From: Artocarpus heterophyllus
Lineage: Eukaryota; Streptophyta; Magnoliopsida; Rosales; Moraceae
Reading direction: 5' to 3'
Length of the DNA: 64,000 nt
NCBI GenBank assembly: GCA_025403435.1
Contig: CM046354.1
Span: 43,039,779-43,103,778, forward strand
The translations under genes were made by a program, and so were the position numbers. Positions within the stretch are counted from its first letter, which is position 1; every line of letters begins with the position of its first letter. The notes beneath the pieces are model-generated. The model had not been told where the DNA came from, did not search any database, and saw only the letters and a program-made list of their open reading frames with translations. Below, piece by piece: positions 10,623 to 22,693 of the stretch.

Positions 10623-11147
10623 GGGTATATGCTTGTGTATTCGGGTGAGGATTTAACTCCTCTAGGTTACACTGATTCGGATTTTCAATCCTGCCTGGAT
10701 TCTAGGAAATCGACATCGGGGTTTGTGTTTACTCTGGGTGGCGGTGCCATCAGTTGGAGAAGTGCGAAGCAAGATTGCACTTCGGATTCAACGATGGAGG
10801 CCGAGTATGTGGCGGCTAGTGATGCTTCGAAAGAAGCAGTGTGGCTCCGCAAGTTCCTTGGGGATCTTGAGGTAGTTCCTGGTATGGATAAAGCGGTATC
10901 ACTGTACTGTGATAACAGTGCGGCGGTAGCTAATGCTAAGGAACCAAGATTTCACAAGAAGAGTAAGCATATTGATCGGAAGTATCATGTGATAAAGGAC
11001 TTCGTTGAGAGCGGGCATGTCACGGTATACAAGATCGCGTCAGAGGACAATTTAGCTGATCCATTTACGAAGACACTTTCTGGGAGAGTCTTCGAAAGGC
11101 ATGTGGAAGCTATAGGGATGCGAAATTTGCAGTATTTACTCACTTAG
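10623..11147 (+). pseudogene. Element A RNase H domain
   Basis: Directly in frame with RT but downstream of the TGA at 10620-10622. It carries the copia RNase H blocks GYTDSDFQSCLDSRKSTSG, SDSTMEAEYVAASDASKEA and YCDNSAAVANAKEP, which together supply the acidic catalytic residues, and ends with the conserved SEDNLADPFTKTL region and a natural stop. The domain itself looks intact. The PPT follows immediately, as expected. Confidence 0.92.
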
Positions 11148-11150
11148 TGC

Positions 11151-11161
11151 AAGTGGGAGAT
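11151..11161 (+). other. Polypurine tract of element A
   Basis: AAGTGGGAGAT directly before the 3' LTR start TGTTAGAC. Confidence 0.88.
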
Positions 11162-13194
11162 TGTTAGACATGTATGCTCTAAGGAGTAAAAATGTAATAC
11201 GTTTTTGGAGACATTTTTATCAATAAAGAATTTATTCATTTATATATACCAAATATTGTCCTCTTTACGTTCATATTTGTTGAATGTATGATAAGCAAAC
11301 AGTAGTCTGAGACTATCAGTCTAAACCTTAAGAGTTGGGCATATGATGGGATGATTATGCGGTAGACACGACTCTTAAGGTGATGGTCTAAAATATATGA
11401 TCCGCAATCGAGGGAATAAAGTTGGGCGCTTTATTCATGTAAAGATTGTTATGTTGTCTATATCCCTTTTGGGAGATGGTTTGTCTTGGCCATCGGAGTT
11501 GGACTCCGTGAATAGAAACATTGGCACGTTGTCATAGGTGACGATGTGTTGGATCGGGACATAAAGTGAATTGATTTGGATTAATAATTCTGTCTTGGCA
11601 AATCGATTCACTTTAGACAATCATTTGTATTGTATCTTAATCCTGAGATGAATAATGGGCCCGTTGTCTCGACTTATGTCTTTTGATGTACCAATGGGTG
11701 ACTCCCACATCTCTATAGTGGCATGCATGCCGGTACGTTGGAGGCATGACTCTTGATAGCGTAGACTTGTTATTCATAGATATGGAATCCATAGCTCCTC
11801 TTTAGGAGTAATGATATCCTCTTATATGCGTTGTCCTGTAATTGGAAAACTGGAGCGCTCAACCATTTGGATACATAGGTGTAACCGAATGGTATACTAT
11901 CTTTGGATGGTAAGTTTTCTAATGGTGAGACAATGGAACATAAGATAAAAATAATCGGGAAGGTAAGACAGAACTTGTCCTTAAGCCGGTTATGGATGAT
12001 CATATGGGGATGCGATACACTATGATATGTCATGGAGACTTAGCTACACGAGCTTCGTAATTCTATAAAGTTCGAGAGTGCAGCTCCAAGCTTTTAGTGG
12101 AGTAGCGTTGGAGTTGATAATTGTGAAATGTATATCTGGGATATTGGGTTTCATAATTATCATGAGCTTGAACTTTATAGGTCCATTTTGGTCCCCTTTG
12201 CTAGCTCACAAAATCCTGTAACGACACGGCGTGCTTTTCCAATAATTGGTGACTTATGTTGGATTTATCAGATTGGTTTAAAATTTATAAGAATCAAATA
12301 ATTCATGTCTGTTTATCGGTTGAATTAATTATGTAAGAAATTAGTTCAAGATGAACTTGTTGAATTATGGCGTTCGGATAATTCTTGTCTGTTTATCGGT
12401 TGTTTTAATTTTGGACAATTAGAACAAGATAAACTTGTAGAATTATTGTGAATTGATTTATTTTCTGAGAGATTATCTTGATAAAGTTTGTTTTGATCAG
12501 ATATCTTTTCTATTGGGCTATTTGAATCAAAACTGAGACTTTATCCTTTAGAATCTCGGGTGGAAAATAAAAGATTCGCGGAGATTTTTTCTCGGCAGTT
12601 CGGCCTGCCTATCAGAAAGTTCGGCCTGCCGAACTGGCCAGTTCGGCCTGCCTATCACACAGTTCGGCATGCCGACCACGACAGTTAAGATTACGCATTT
12701 TTCACGCGTATCTTATCAGATATTGATCCGAACTTGATTCTGTTTCGATTTTTGAGACCTAATCTGATATGGACTGACCCCAAGGACCAATAGGTATAAA
12801 AAGGGAGTGAGTCTAATGATTTACTCAGATCAATTTGAGAGATTAAGAGTGATACTCTTCTAGTGAGCATCTGAAAACTCCCTGAGAGCTTTTGTTCACA
12901 AATCACGAACACTAGCTTTGGGTTCTCTCTATTGGTTGGAAGGAGAGTCACCGGTGGAAGAGCTGTACGTGTGAGCCCACACTCACTCCGGTTGTGGATA
13001 GAGAATAGCAAAGAAGACCAGTTGGTTGAGGCTCTTCTGGAACGTTACTTCTCTACACAGGTCGCGGAGGTTCTTCGGCACACTGAGGTTAGTAAGATCT
13101 GTTTAATTTATACATATAACATGTCAAACTTGTGTTTTGGAAAATACTCTGATGAAAAATTTTAAAAATTCCGCTGCGCACTTTGTTTCCAACA
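11162..13194 (+). repeat. Element A 3' LTR (2033 bp)
   Basis: Same length and termini as the 5' LTR, followed by TSD CCTTC at 13195-13199. Module array at 12592-12677, CCAAT/TATA at 12787-12803. The 106-codon and 61-codon open frames on its minus strand recur in every young LTR copy and are antisense to the promoter region. Confidence 0.96.
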
Positions 13195-13199
13195 CCTTC

Positions 13200-13760
13200 T
13201 TCATGTATTCTCTTTCTTCATCAAACTTTAGTGAGTCTTTTTTAGAAAGAGTAATTCCAGACCGAGATGGTTGCCCACCTCTCTTGGAATTATATAATGC
13301 ATATCGCTTGAGAATTTTATCTATGTAGGCTATTTGGGATAAAGCTATCATTTTCTTCTTCCTATCCCGAAAGATCTAAATACTGAGAACATAATTAGCT
13401 TCACCTAAGTTTTTTATGTCAAACTACTTGGTCAACCATAATTTGATCGATGACAACGCCCCAACGTCATTACCAATTAGCAGAATGTCATCTACATAAA
13501 GCATTAGAAAAACCACATTCTCATCCTTAATGTATTTATGAACACATGCTTCGTCCATGTTTTGTTCAAACCCATAAGTAATTATTTCGTAATCAAATCT
13601 TATGTTCCAAGAATGGGAAGCTTGGTTAAGTCCATAAATTGACTTTAGCAACTTACAAACCTTACCCTCTTGACCCTTAGCCTTGAACCTGTCTAGTTGT
13701 ACCATATATATGGACTTATCAAGATAGCTATTCAAAAAGGCCGTCTTGAGATCCATCTAC
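13200..13760 (-). pseudogene. Element B reverse transcriptase, palm region
   Basis: Continues B's RT on the far side of element A. The minus strand shows MDLKTAFLNSYLDKSIYM (first catalytic Asp block), [20 protein letters not shown] and the catalytic box [14 protein letters not shown] near 13480-13510, still intact. Open pieces at 13424-13756 and 13124-13351 are in different frames; the second crosses into A's LTR and only its 13200-13351 part belongs here. Several frame changes make it non-functional. Confidence 0.85.
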
Positions 13761-14266
13761 TAAATCTTGTAGTTGAGAGCTGTAGTTATAGATAAGAGAA
13801 TGTTGATGGACTTAAGCATGGCTATAGGCGAAAAGGTTTCCTCATAATCGATTCATTCCTTTTGCGTGTATCCCTTAACTATCAGTCTAGCCTTATAGGT
13901 TTTGACTTTCCCATTTGCTCCTTTCTTTCTCTTATAGATCCACCTACACCCAAGGGGTTTTACCCCTTTGGGAAGATCCACTAGTTTCTAGACCTGATTA
14001 GTCTCCATAGACTTCATATCAGTGTTTATGGCTTCTGTCCAGAGTTTTGAATCAACATCCTCCATAGCCTTTTTATAAGTGTAAGGATACCTGTCATGTT
14101 CAACTAGTTCAGCCAAATAGGCTTCAACATTGAACATATACCTCTCAGTTTGACGTCCGATCCTTCCACTACATCAAAACACCTTAGGTTGTTGTCCGAT
14201 TGGCTTTTCTACATTGATTGGTTTGGTTTTTACCAAAACCCCTAGAGTGAATGAATCACTGGCCAA
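13761..14266 (-). pseudogene. Element B RT N-terminus and integrase-RT linker
   Basis: Without a long open frame, but the minus-strand DNA follows A's 9370-9880 closely: the KARL..KGYTQK block, the YKRKKG block and the linker with an RYMFN-like segment. Multiple stops and small indels. Confidence 0.75.
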
Positions 14267-14269
14267 CTC

Positions 14270-15300
14270 CTAGAGTACCAATTTACTTTTATGCTTAAAG
14301 TCATTCATATAACCTTCCTCAAGGAATATTGCATTTGTTGAAACCACGACTCTATTTTTTTTTAGGTTATAGAAATAACCCTCTCTAGTCCCTTTTGGAT
14401 ATCCTACAAAGACATAAACTTCCAAATGTGCTTCTAACTTGTTCACTTTCTTATATAGAACATGAGCGGGACATCCCCATATGCGACTATGGTTTAAGGA
14501 TGTCTTCTTCCCCATCCATAACTCGTGAGGAGTTTTAGGAACAGATTTTGAAGGCACATTGTTCAAAAGATTACATGTGGTTTGCAGTGTATATCCCTAA
14601 AAGGAAAAAGGTAATGTGGAATAACTCATGATGGACCTAATCATGTCCAAGAAAGCCTTATTCCTTCTCTCAGCTATGCTATTCTGCTGCAGAGTGCCTG
14701 GCGTAGTTAAATGGGATAAAATCCCATTCTCTAATAAGTGTTTCAAGAACTTATGGGAGAGGTATTCACTACCTCGATTGGATCGAAGTACCTTTATAGG
14801 TTTACCTAATTGCTTTTCTGCTTCAGCTGAAACTCCCTGAACTTGTCGAAAGTTTCGCTTTTATGATGCATTAAGTAGACATACCTATATCTTGAGTAAT
14901 CATCAATTAAAAGTGACAAAGTACTTACACCTTCCTCGTGCCTGGAGGTTCATGGGACTACAAACATCACTATACACAAGTTCCAGAACCTCTTTGGCCT
15001 TATTGCCCTTAGACCTAAGTGGCCTTTTGGTCATTTTGCCCTCCAAACAAGATTCACATTGTGGTATAGATTTCACCTTTAAGTGACTTAAAGGTCCATC
15101 CCTTACCAATCTTTGAATCCTATTCATGCTAATATGACCTAATCGCAAATGCCAAAGATAGGTCTTATTAGAGTGAGAAGTCTTAGGTCTTGTAGAGTTA
15201 TAATCATTAACCTCAGTGTTAAGCAGTATGTCCATCTTAGGTTTGATAAAAAAATAGATTGTTTTGCATCCATCCATCATAGATAAATGATTTGCTTTTA
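14270..15300 (-). pseudogene. Element B integrase
   Basis: The minus strand shows the integrase C-terminal block (VGYPKGTREGYFYNLKKN), the '[15 protein letters not shown]' segment, then core fragments, and upstream an open piece (14903-15280) with the zinc region HLRLGHISMNRIQRLVRD and CESCLEGKMTKR and a degraded core start (YSDVCSPM). Stops and frame changes separate them. It is homologous to A's integrase throughout. Confidence 0.82.
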
Positions 15301-16440
15301 CGAATCATCACTTTATTATTAAAAAAAACTAAATAAGAATCTTTGAATAAACAAGCTATAGATATTAAATTCCTTTTAAGTCTCGGAATATAAAAACAAT
15401 CTTACAAAACCAAAATCCTATAATTATCAAAATAAAGATGGACGTCTCTCATTGCTTCAGCCAACATTAAGGATCCATCGTCCTTTTGAAGCTTGAAGTC
15501 CTCATGAAGTAGACTTCTCGTTTCTTTGAACCCCTGTAGAGAAACACAAATATAATTAGTTGCTCTGAAATCTATGACCTAAGTGTCACTTGATTCCTGA
15601 ACTAAACAAGTTTCAGTAACCAAAAAATCACACCTACCTCCTTAGGAAAAGAAGTCCTTGCAATTCTTCTTTATGTGCCCGACCTTCCCACACTAAAAGC
15701 ATTTCTGCTTCTTTAGGATCTTTTCTTCTTCTTCTTCTTATTCTTGCCATTTGTAGGAATAGAAGATTTTTTGTTCTTAGTCTTCTACTTCCTTCCATTC
15801 CCAAGATTAAGATTGGAATCAGATGTGGCCACCAAGTTGGCCTCACCACCCATAGGAGTTTTCCTGATTAGATTTTTGAACTCTTATAACTGCTTCATCA
15901 ACTCTATTAAGGTCACATCTTGTTTATTGCTCAAATTGTATGAAGCTTTAAAGGAGATGAACTCTTTTGACAGAGTCTCAAAAACCATAGTCATCTGTGA
16001 CTCGGCATCAATATCAGCTCCATGGGCTTGAGTCTCAACGAGGTCACCTATGACCAACATCACATGCTCCTTCATAGGCATCCTCGATTTTTGTTTGTAG
16101 TTCAAAAGTTTTTAAAGTGCCCTTTGCCATTTTGTTATAGCTTGGCCTCCAAGCATGTCTTCAAGATTATCCATGATCTGCTTCATAGTCTCATAATCTT
16201 CATGTTGGGCTTACAGCATGTTATTCATGCTAGCCATAATATGACAATGGGCTTGATCATTGGCATCCTTCCAACAATCATACGCTTGGATTTGCTCATT
16301 AGTGGATCCTTGATAGGTTTGAAAGGACAACATTGTTGTCAGTACAAATTTTAGTTTCTGAAAAAAAGGACGATATTCAAGTTCCTTTTCCAATTATTGT
16401 AATTCTCACCAATTAATGTATTTTAATCGAGTATCGAAGA
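15300..16440 (-). pseudogene. Element B protease and gag
   Basis: The minus strand holds a decayed protease region, then a zinc knuckle near 15670-15710 whose four ligands remain but which has an in-frame stop inside it (C-F-stop-C). Gag pieces follow at 15884-16105 and 16211-16393. The gag start codon seen in A and F has become ATA. It is the upstream end of B's polyprotein and clearly dead. Confidence 0.82.
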
Positions 16441-18035
16441 TAAAGCATTCTTAGATATTTTGATCTACAATAAAGATTCATCTACCAAATATAAGCAAAC
16501 ATTCCACAACATTTTAGTAAGATAATAAAAAACAAGTAAGCATATAATGTGTTTATGTGTCAAAACCTTGAAAAAATCACATCCTTACAATGATAATTCC
16601 TAATTCAGAATTCAACAAGCCGCCTAGGGGAGACTTACCCAATTCAATTAGAAACACAGATCCCCTCCAATTAATATTTGCCATCCCGAAGCTGTCTGAT
16701 CCAGCATATATTAATAATCTTTTCTTTGACTATTAATTTAATTAACATAGCTCCTAGAGGAGATTAATAATAAAATTAACTTGAATATATAACCAGTGTG
16801 TGCAATGATAAATCATGCTAAAATAAATTTTACTTTCGGAGATCCAACCAGGTATATGATGAAGTCCCTTTCCAGGGGTCGGAACCACCATGTGCTACCT
16901 ATGAACCAACAATGGACACCGTAGGTCTTCTCTTCAAAAACTTCTCCCACTCAATATTTTGAAAAACAAGGTTTTATTCTAACATGCATGAATAATTTTT
17001 AATGAGCAGCATTCCCTATTCTATATAGCATGCTATCAACATACGTGACAAACCATATTATAATGTAGACAAGCAAAGCAACATGTAAAGCCACAAACAA
17101 AATAATACTAAACAGTTGTCATATTATGGTTCCATCCTAGAGAAAAGAAAAATAAATATTATAAAGGATCAATCAAAATATATTATTGATTCTTCATCCT
17201 TGTATTTTTAAGTTGTATCCTTCTTCATGTGTCAGCCATCTTCAAGTCTTTAATCTCGCATAGATCAAATGCTTCATTTTTTCGATCATCATAAAATTTT
17301 ATGTTCCTCAAAATTATAAATAAAAAGAAAACTTCACCAAAAAATGCACCTTTTTTACAAATTCATAGCTCTATGCGGGCCGGTCGATCTGTGTCATCGG
17401 CCTGATGGTCATGACCCACCACCTATCGAACTTGATAGTTTGGCTTGTCTTAGAGTTGATAGAATTTTACCCCGTAGACGGCCTGTCAAACTAGGAATTT
17501 GGCCTGTCGAACCGCGCCCTTCAGCCTGTCGATCTTGACAGTTTGGCCTACTAACCGAGTTGAATTCACCTTTTTCCAAAAAATAGTTTTTAGGCAATTT
17601 TTCAATCTTATTTTCAACAATTCAAAGACATTAAAATTTTAGAAACTCAGGAAAAATTATGGAACTATTATCATCCCTCTTTTAGATCTGTATTTACTCT
17701 GAATGATTATTTAATTATAAAATTCTTAAAAATTTAAAATTAAATAATAATTCTTAGACGGTGATAATAGATCGTCATCTAATTACATGAAAAACATAGA
17801 TATATATTCTAACCTCTAAGGAACCATAACCGGCATAAATTAATAAATAAATAATTTAATTAACCATAATTAATTAATAAACATTCACCATATAATCTCA
17901 TGACAACATATAAATATATAGAAACCCTAGAGTCCCAACTCTTTGAAAATTAAATTTAAGCATAAGAGAGAAAAAGATCACATAATCTACATATATATCA
18001 TGATTCCAAAATCATAAATTTACGTAAAAACCTAG
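16441..18035 (-). other. Element B leader
   Basis: The leader between gag and PBS with no gene. It keeps decayed versions of both family-1 structures: CCTAGG-type sites near 16620 and 16750, and a degenerate GC-module array at about 17374-17560. Open frames across the array (17344-17538, 17409-17597) are not genes. Confidence 0.78.
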
Positions 18036-18047
18036 GCTCTGATACCA
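18036..18047 (-). other. Primer binding site of element B
   Basis: The minus strand reads TGGTATCAGAGC, complementary to initiator tRNA-Met, two bases from the LTR edge. Confidence 0.92.
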
Positions 18048-18049
18048 AT

Positions 18050-19677
18050 TATTGGAAAACAAATAAGCAACAAAATTTTAAAAATTTTTATATCATAGTA
18101 TTTTTTAAACCATAATTTTGACATGTTATATACATAAATTAATCAAATCTTACTAATCTTTTGTATGCTGAAGAACACCCATAATTGGTGAAGAAAAAAA
18201 GTTCCAAAAAAGCCTTAATCAACTGGTCTTCTTTGCTATTATCTATCTACAATAAGAGTGTAAGTGAACATACGTCGTACAACCAATCCTCCCGTGAATC
18301 TCCTTCCAACCAATTGAAAAGACCTAGAGCTAAGGTTCTTAATTGTGAACAATAGCTCTTAGGGAGTTTTAGAGTTTCTGACACTAAAGCACTTACTTTA
18401 AACTTCTCAACTGATCTAAATAACTGAAAAAACTCACCCTCTATTCATAGAGGTCGGACCTGGGGTTAGTCATTATCAAATTAGGCCTCAAAAAGATTCA
18501 AATCTAAATCAACTTCCAATGCAAATCATGTTTGAAATGCATAGTCAAATAATCGTTAAATAGACAATCCAAACTTATTCATCGGCTTGTCGAACTTACT
18601 GCGTTAGTAGGCCGAGCTAGCAAATCGGCCTACCAAACTTACGATAATATGATCCTAGAGAATCTTTTATTTCCCAACCAAGATTTTTTAGATAAAACCT
18701 TAGTTTTAATTCAAATAACCCAGTAGAAAAGTTATCTGATCAAAACAGTTATATCTAGATAATCTCATGGAAAATAAATATTATCTCAATAATTCAACAT
18801 GTTTATCTTGAATTAATTTACAAAATTAATTCAACCAATAAACAGACATGAATTATCTGATCCTATCGAATTTCAACCAATCTAATAATTTAACATAAGT
18901 CACTAATTAGTTAGAAAAGCATGCCGTATCGTTACAGGATTTATTATGAGCTAGTAAAGGGGACCTGATGGACCTATATAGTTCAAGCTCCAATTATGGG
19001 ATAATGCATATAAGAGAATATCATTAACTCTACAAAAAATGCTATGAATTCCATATCTATAAAAAATAGGCCTACGTAATCAAGAGCCGTGTCTCCAATG
19101 TACTGGCATGTATACCATCATAAAGTCAGGATATCACCTTTTGGTACATAAAAAGACATAAGTCAAGATAACGGGCCCATTACTCATTTTAGAATTAAGA
19201 CACAACACATATGATTGTCTAAAGTGAATTAATTAACTCAAATAGAATTATTAATCCAAATCAATTCAACTTTATGTCCCAATCCAATACATCGTCGCCT
19301 ATGACAATATACCAACGTTTCTACTTGTGGAGTCCAACATCGATGGCCAAGACAAGCAATTTTCCGTTAGGGATATAGACAACATAACAATCTTAGCATG
19401 AATAAAGCACCCAACTTTATTCTCTCAATTACAAATCTTATGATTTAGACCGTCACCTTTAAGATTCATGTCTTCTGCATAATCTGTCTATCATATGCCT
19501 AATTCTTAAAGGTTTAGACCGACTGCCTTAGACTTTTGTTTACTTACCATATATTCAACAAATATGAACACAAAGAGGACAACATTTGGTATATGAATAA
19601 TAAATAAACTCTTTATTGATAAAATGTCTCCAAAAACATATTACAACATTTTACTCCTTAGGGCATCATGTCCAACA
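18050..19677 (-). repeat. Element B 5' LTR (1628 bp, internally deleted)
   Basis: Begins TATTGG (a decayed TG end) beside the PBS and ends TCCAACA, followed by GATGA (19678-19682), the expected TSD. It is shorter than the 2033-bp standard. One deletion is visible near 18990, where the sequence jumps from the AGTTCAAGCTC block to the CAATTA..GGATAA block, omitting LTR bases still present in B's 3' LTR. Confidence 0.85.
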
Positions 19678-21440
19678 GATGATACCCTAAGTGTAAATCA
19701 ATGTTTGAGAAGTACTAGGAACCTCCCAACTGATCGAACAATTGATTGTTCCTGAGTAGTGGGTTCTTGTTCTTCATTGTAACCTAATTCAACTGTTGGT
19801 AGTCAACATACAACCTGAGAGTCCCATCATGTTTCTTGGCAAACAAAACTAGTGCATCCCATAGTGACATACTGTTTCGGATTTATCCTTTAACTGTAAG
19901 TTCCTGAAGCTGCTTTCTTAGTTTTTTCATTTTTGCCAGCGCCATTCAGTATGGTGTGATGGAAATCAAAGCAGTTCCAAGAAGTAAGTCGATATTGAAC
20001 TCAAATCTCTTGATGCGGTGGTATCTGGGCAACTCATCAGGGAAGACATCCTCGAATTCGTTAACCACCGATATGACTTTGTTCCTTTCGGCTGCACTAG
20101 ACTCCCCTTCTAGGGTTGAAAGAAGCACATAACAAGTTAAGTTTTTTTGCCAATTAAAACATGGTTTTAGGAATCGATCATTCATCACTTGATCATCACC
20201 ACCGTGGTAGGTGATTAACATCTCCTTATCGTTACTAAGATCACTTTTCTAAGGTAACAGTCAACAACAACATTATACCTAGACAACCAATCCATTCCTA
20301 AGATTACACTAGAAGTGCTCATAAGGACTACAATCAAATCTCCTCTCAAAGTCTTACCCCCAATCATTATTTTACAAGATCTACATATATTATTCACATA
20401 CTCTTGCCCCAAAGGTGAAGCAATTATCATAGGATCACTAAACTCCTATACTCCTAATCCCAAGGTATTTATAAATGAATTTGAAATGAGAGAATTTATG
20501 GCACCAATATCAAATAAAACATGAGCTTAGGACTGTGAAATAATAATTGTATCGTCAACTATTGCATTGCTGGCCTAAGCACCAGAACTTCCTAAAATTG
20601 TGGTATGTACTTAAGTTGGGGCCTTCCTTTTTCCTTTGTTAGCATTAATAGCCTAGGGTTTGTTGGCCAATATTGTTGTGGTGGAGACTACATACTAGCT
20701 AGACTGGGTGCCCTATATTTTGGAAAGTTTCTCTAAAAATTTAGCGATCAGTAACTTTGTGCTGAATGCGACATTTGTTAAGGAGTAAACTAATGGAATT
20801 GAGGCTAAGAAGATTGCTAAGATTGGGCATGAGATTGGGCTTGAGATTGTTAGGATCCACCCTCTCTAGACTGTGATTCCTACAGAGAGTTCCTTATCAG
20901 ATAGTTCCTTTTGATCTAACCTTGTTGTTGGTAGAAATGGTAGTGGAAGTTATAAGGCATGCTTCGTCCACCATCGGGGAGCTACTACTTCTACTATTGG
21001 CAACACCATGCCGGTTCCTTGACCTAGCCTGATTATTATTGTTACCCCTCTTGTTGTTTCTTTGAGGCCCACCTGAGGTCCTTGCCCTATTCTTATAATA
21101 AGTGGTATAATGGCTTTCAGATAACAAAGCCGATGACACCAATTCACCATATTCCTGATCCTTAAAGTAACAAGTTGCCACAAGATGGAACCCTTGAGCC
21201 CTTCCTGAAACTTAATGCACTTTTCTTACTTAGATGCTACAGTAGATAGGGCATACCTAGCCAATTCGATAAACTTTACCTCATACTCCCTGACTGTCAT
21301 TTCATCTTGTTCCAAGTAATAAAACTCGGTAATTTTCTAGTTCCTGTATCCTTGCAGAAAATTGCGGTCATAGAACAATTTCTCAAACTTGTCCCGATTA
21401 ATGTTCTTGTTATTTTCTACGCAGTTTACCTGTTTCCCCC
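19678..21440 (-). pseudogene. Element G: Ty3/gypsy gag-protease-RT remnant
   Basis: On the minus strand the order is gag (near 21280-21440, motif EMTVREYEVKFIELARYA), a gag tail, a retropepsin region (20215-20430, VILGMDWLSRYNVVVDC), the linker VNEFEDVFPDELP (19946-20221), and the start of a gypsy RT (19683-19945: LFAKKHDGTLRLYVDY and an SNIDL-type motif A). RT is cut at 19682 by element B. Gag is cut at 21440 by a junction with a copia LTR tail. Multiple stops. Its protease differs clearly from that of element C, so it is another gypsy family. Confidence 0.82.
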
Positions 21441-21547
21441 AGTAAGATCTGGTTAATTTATGCATATAGTGTGTCAAACTTGTGTCTTGGAAAATACTCT
21501 AGTATTAAAAAAATTTTAATTTTCGCTGCGTACTATTTTTTCAACAG
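21441..21547 (+). repeat. Truncated family-1 LTR tail at the start of duplicated block copy 1
   Basis: The last 107 bp of a family-1 LTR, ending TTTTTTCAACA, nearly identical to D's LTR end at 58931-59036. The left part of the LTR is missing and gypsy gag of G abuts it. The following bases GTGACA are the same as after D's LTR. Confidence 0.85.
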
Positions 21548-21743
21548 TGACATAAAGAATATTGTGGAGAAGAGAAAGAGAGAGAACAAGGTGAATGATT
21601 TCTGAGTTTTGGAGTATAATCCTTGCTAAGTATAAAGACAGTTTTCATATGAAAATTGTGTTCAGCACATAGTTTAACAAAAGGGTTGTTTGAGTTGCAA
21701 GATTGTTTTCATACATTGGTCTAAGTAAGGAATCACGTGGGAG

Positions 21744-22693
21744 TAGGGTTGGCAATTCGTGTTCGCGTACCGTGTTCATGCTAACACGTTTATAACACAA
21801 CACGATTAAACTAAATATGAACACGACAAGATTAATAAATGTGCTTAAAATATAAACACGAACATGACATGCCTATAACACGTATAACACGACACTATTA
21901 TTACAGGATTAAAAAAAATTAATATTTAATTTCTTTACTATATAATTTTTTTTACAGTCTACACAATTAAAAAAGTTAATATTTAATTTTTTACTATATA
22001 ATTTTTTTAAAACCAAAATAAACTAAAAAACATTAAATATTAGTGTAAATAATATAATAATTAAATATTTTTATCTTTTCCTCCAATTTTTAAATTATTA
22101 AAAATTTTAAACTGTATTTTTATTTTCTCCTCATTAGAGAAAAATTGCTTCAAAGCCATAGACGGCTTTCATTTGTAATGCAGGCTTCAAAAGCAAAACT
22201 GAGGCATTATATTAGAGAAGAGTTGAGAGACAGCTCCTTTCACTTTCCACGTGGGACATTTGGTGTCAAAAGAAAAAAATCATAATAAATATAATAAAAG
22301 CTATTATTGAATATCAAATGGTAGCTCAGCGTGGTTGTGACAAGCACAAAAAATGCACCCTTAGGTGCAAGTTCAAATCTTGAAGACCTACAAAATTCTT
22401 AATTTTTTTTTTTTTCATTTTAAGTTTGAACGTGCTACAAATGTGCGGGTCGTGTCGTGTCGTGTTGACACATTTACTGCACGTATAATTAAGCGTGTTA
22501 AACGTGCTAGCACGAATCCAACACGTTTATTTTTGTGTTATTCGTGCCAACCCATTTATGGCATAATTAATATACATATGGTCTAAACCCATTTATATTT
22601 ATGGCCTAATTAATATACATATGGTCTAAACCCATTTATATCGTGTCATTTTCGTATCATACCGTCGTGCCGTATCCGAAATTGCCGGCTCTA
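21744..22693. mobile_element. Non-autonomous hAT-like DNA transposon (950 bp)
   Basis: Terminal inverted repeats TAGGGTTGGCAATT and TAGAGCCGGCAATT, flanked by the 8-bp direct repeats CGTGGGAG (21736-21743) and GGTGGGAG (22694-22701), as expected of hAT. Copy 2 of the block has a single GTGGGAG here (about 59227-59235), an empty site. The ends are rich in CGTGT-type subterminal motifs. There is no transposase frame. A two-copy tandem unit of about 40 bp lies near 22551-22641 inside its right end. Confidence 0.8.
22319..22390 (+). other. tRNA-like Pol III promoter pair inside the hAT element
   Basis: TAGCTCAGCGTGG resembles a tRNA A box and GTTCAAATC, about 45 bp downstream, a B box; a run of 13 T follows near 22397. 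The spacing suits a tRNA-derived sequence or SINE head. No amino-acid stem can be drawn with confidence, so this is not called a tRNA gene. Confidence 0.35.

Larger units (their letters stand above)
3497..13194 (+). mobile_element. Element A: full-length young Ty1/copia retrotransposon (9698 bp)
   Basis: A complete element in the order 5' LTR 3497-5529, PBS, 1.65-kb leader, gag-pol 7196-11147, PPT, 3' LTR 11162-13194, TSD CCTTC. Both LTRs are 2033 bp, and by eye differ at about a dozen positions, so the insertion is recent. The domain order gag, zinc knuckle, protease, integrase, RT, RNase H defines Ty1/copia. The polyprotein is broken by two 1-bp deletions (near 7542 and 8950) and a stop at 10620, so A cannot encode its own machinery as it stands. 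I do not assign a named lineage. Confidence 0.96.
1925..19677 (-). mobile_element. Element B: old family-1 Ty1/copia element, split by element A
   Basis: An old, decayed copia element on the minus strand. From left to right it consists of part of the 3' LTR (1925-2793), a PPT, RNase H and the end of RT, then element A (3497-13194 plus the TSD at 13195-13199), then the rest of RT, integrase, protease, gag, leader, PBS and 5' LTR (18050-19677). It is the same family as A and F but much more diverged. The right flank begins GATGA, the expected TSD; the left partner lies outside the window. It inserted into the RT region of gypsy remnant G. Confidence 0.88.

Noticed and set aside
17344..17597. 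Open frames in element B's leader
   Set aside because: Produced by the decayed GC-module array; not conserved in A or F.
22319..22390. Functional tRNA gene
   Set aside because: A and B boxes are degenerate and no acceptor stem or clear anticodon arm can be drawn.
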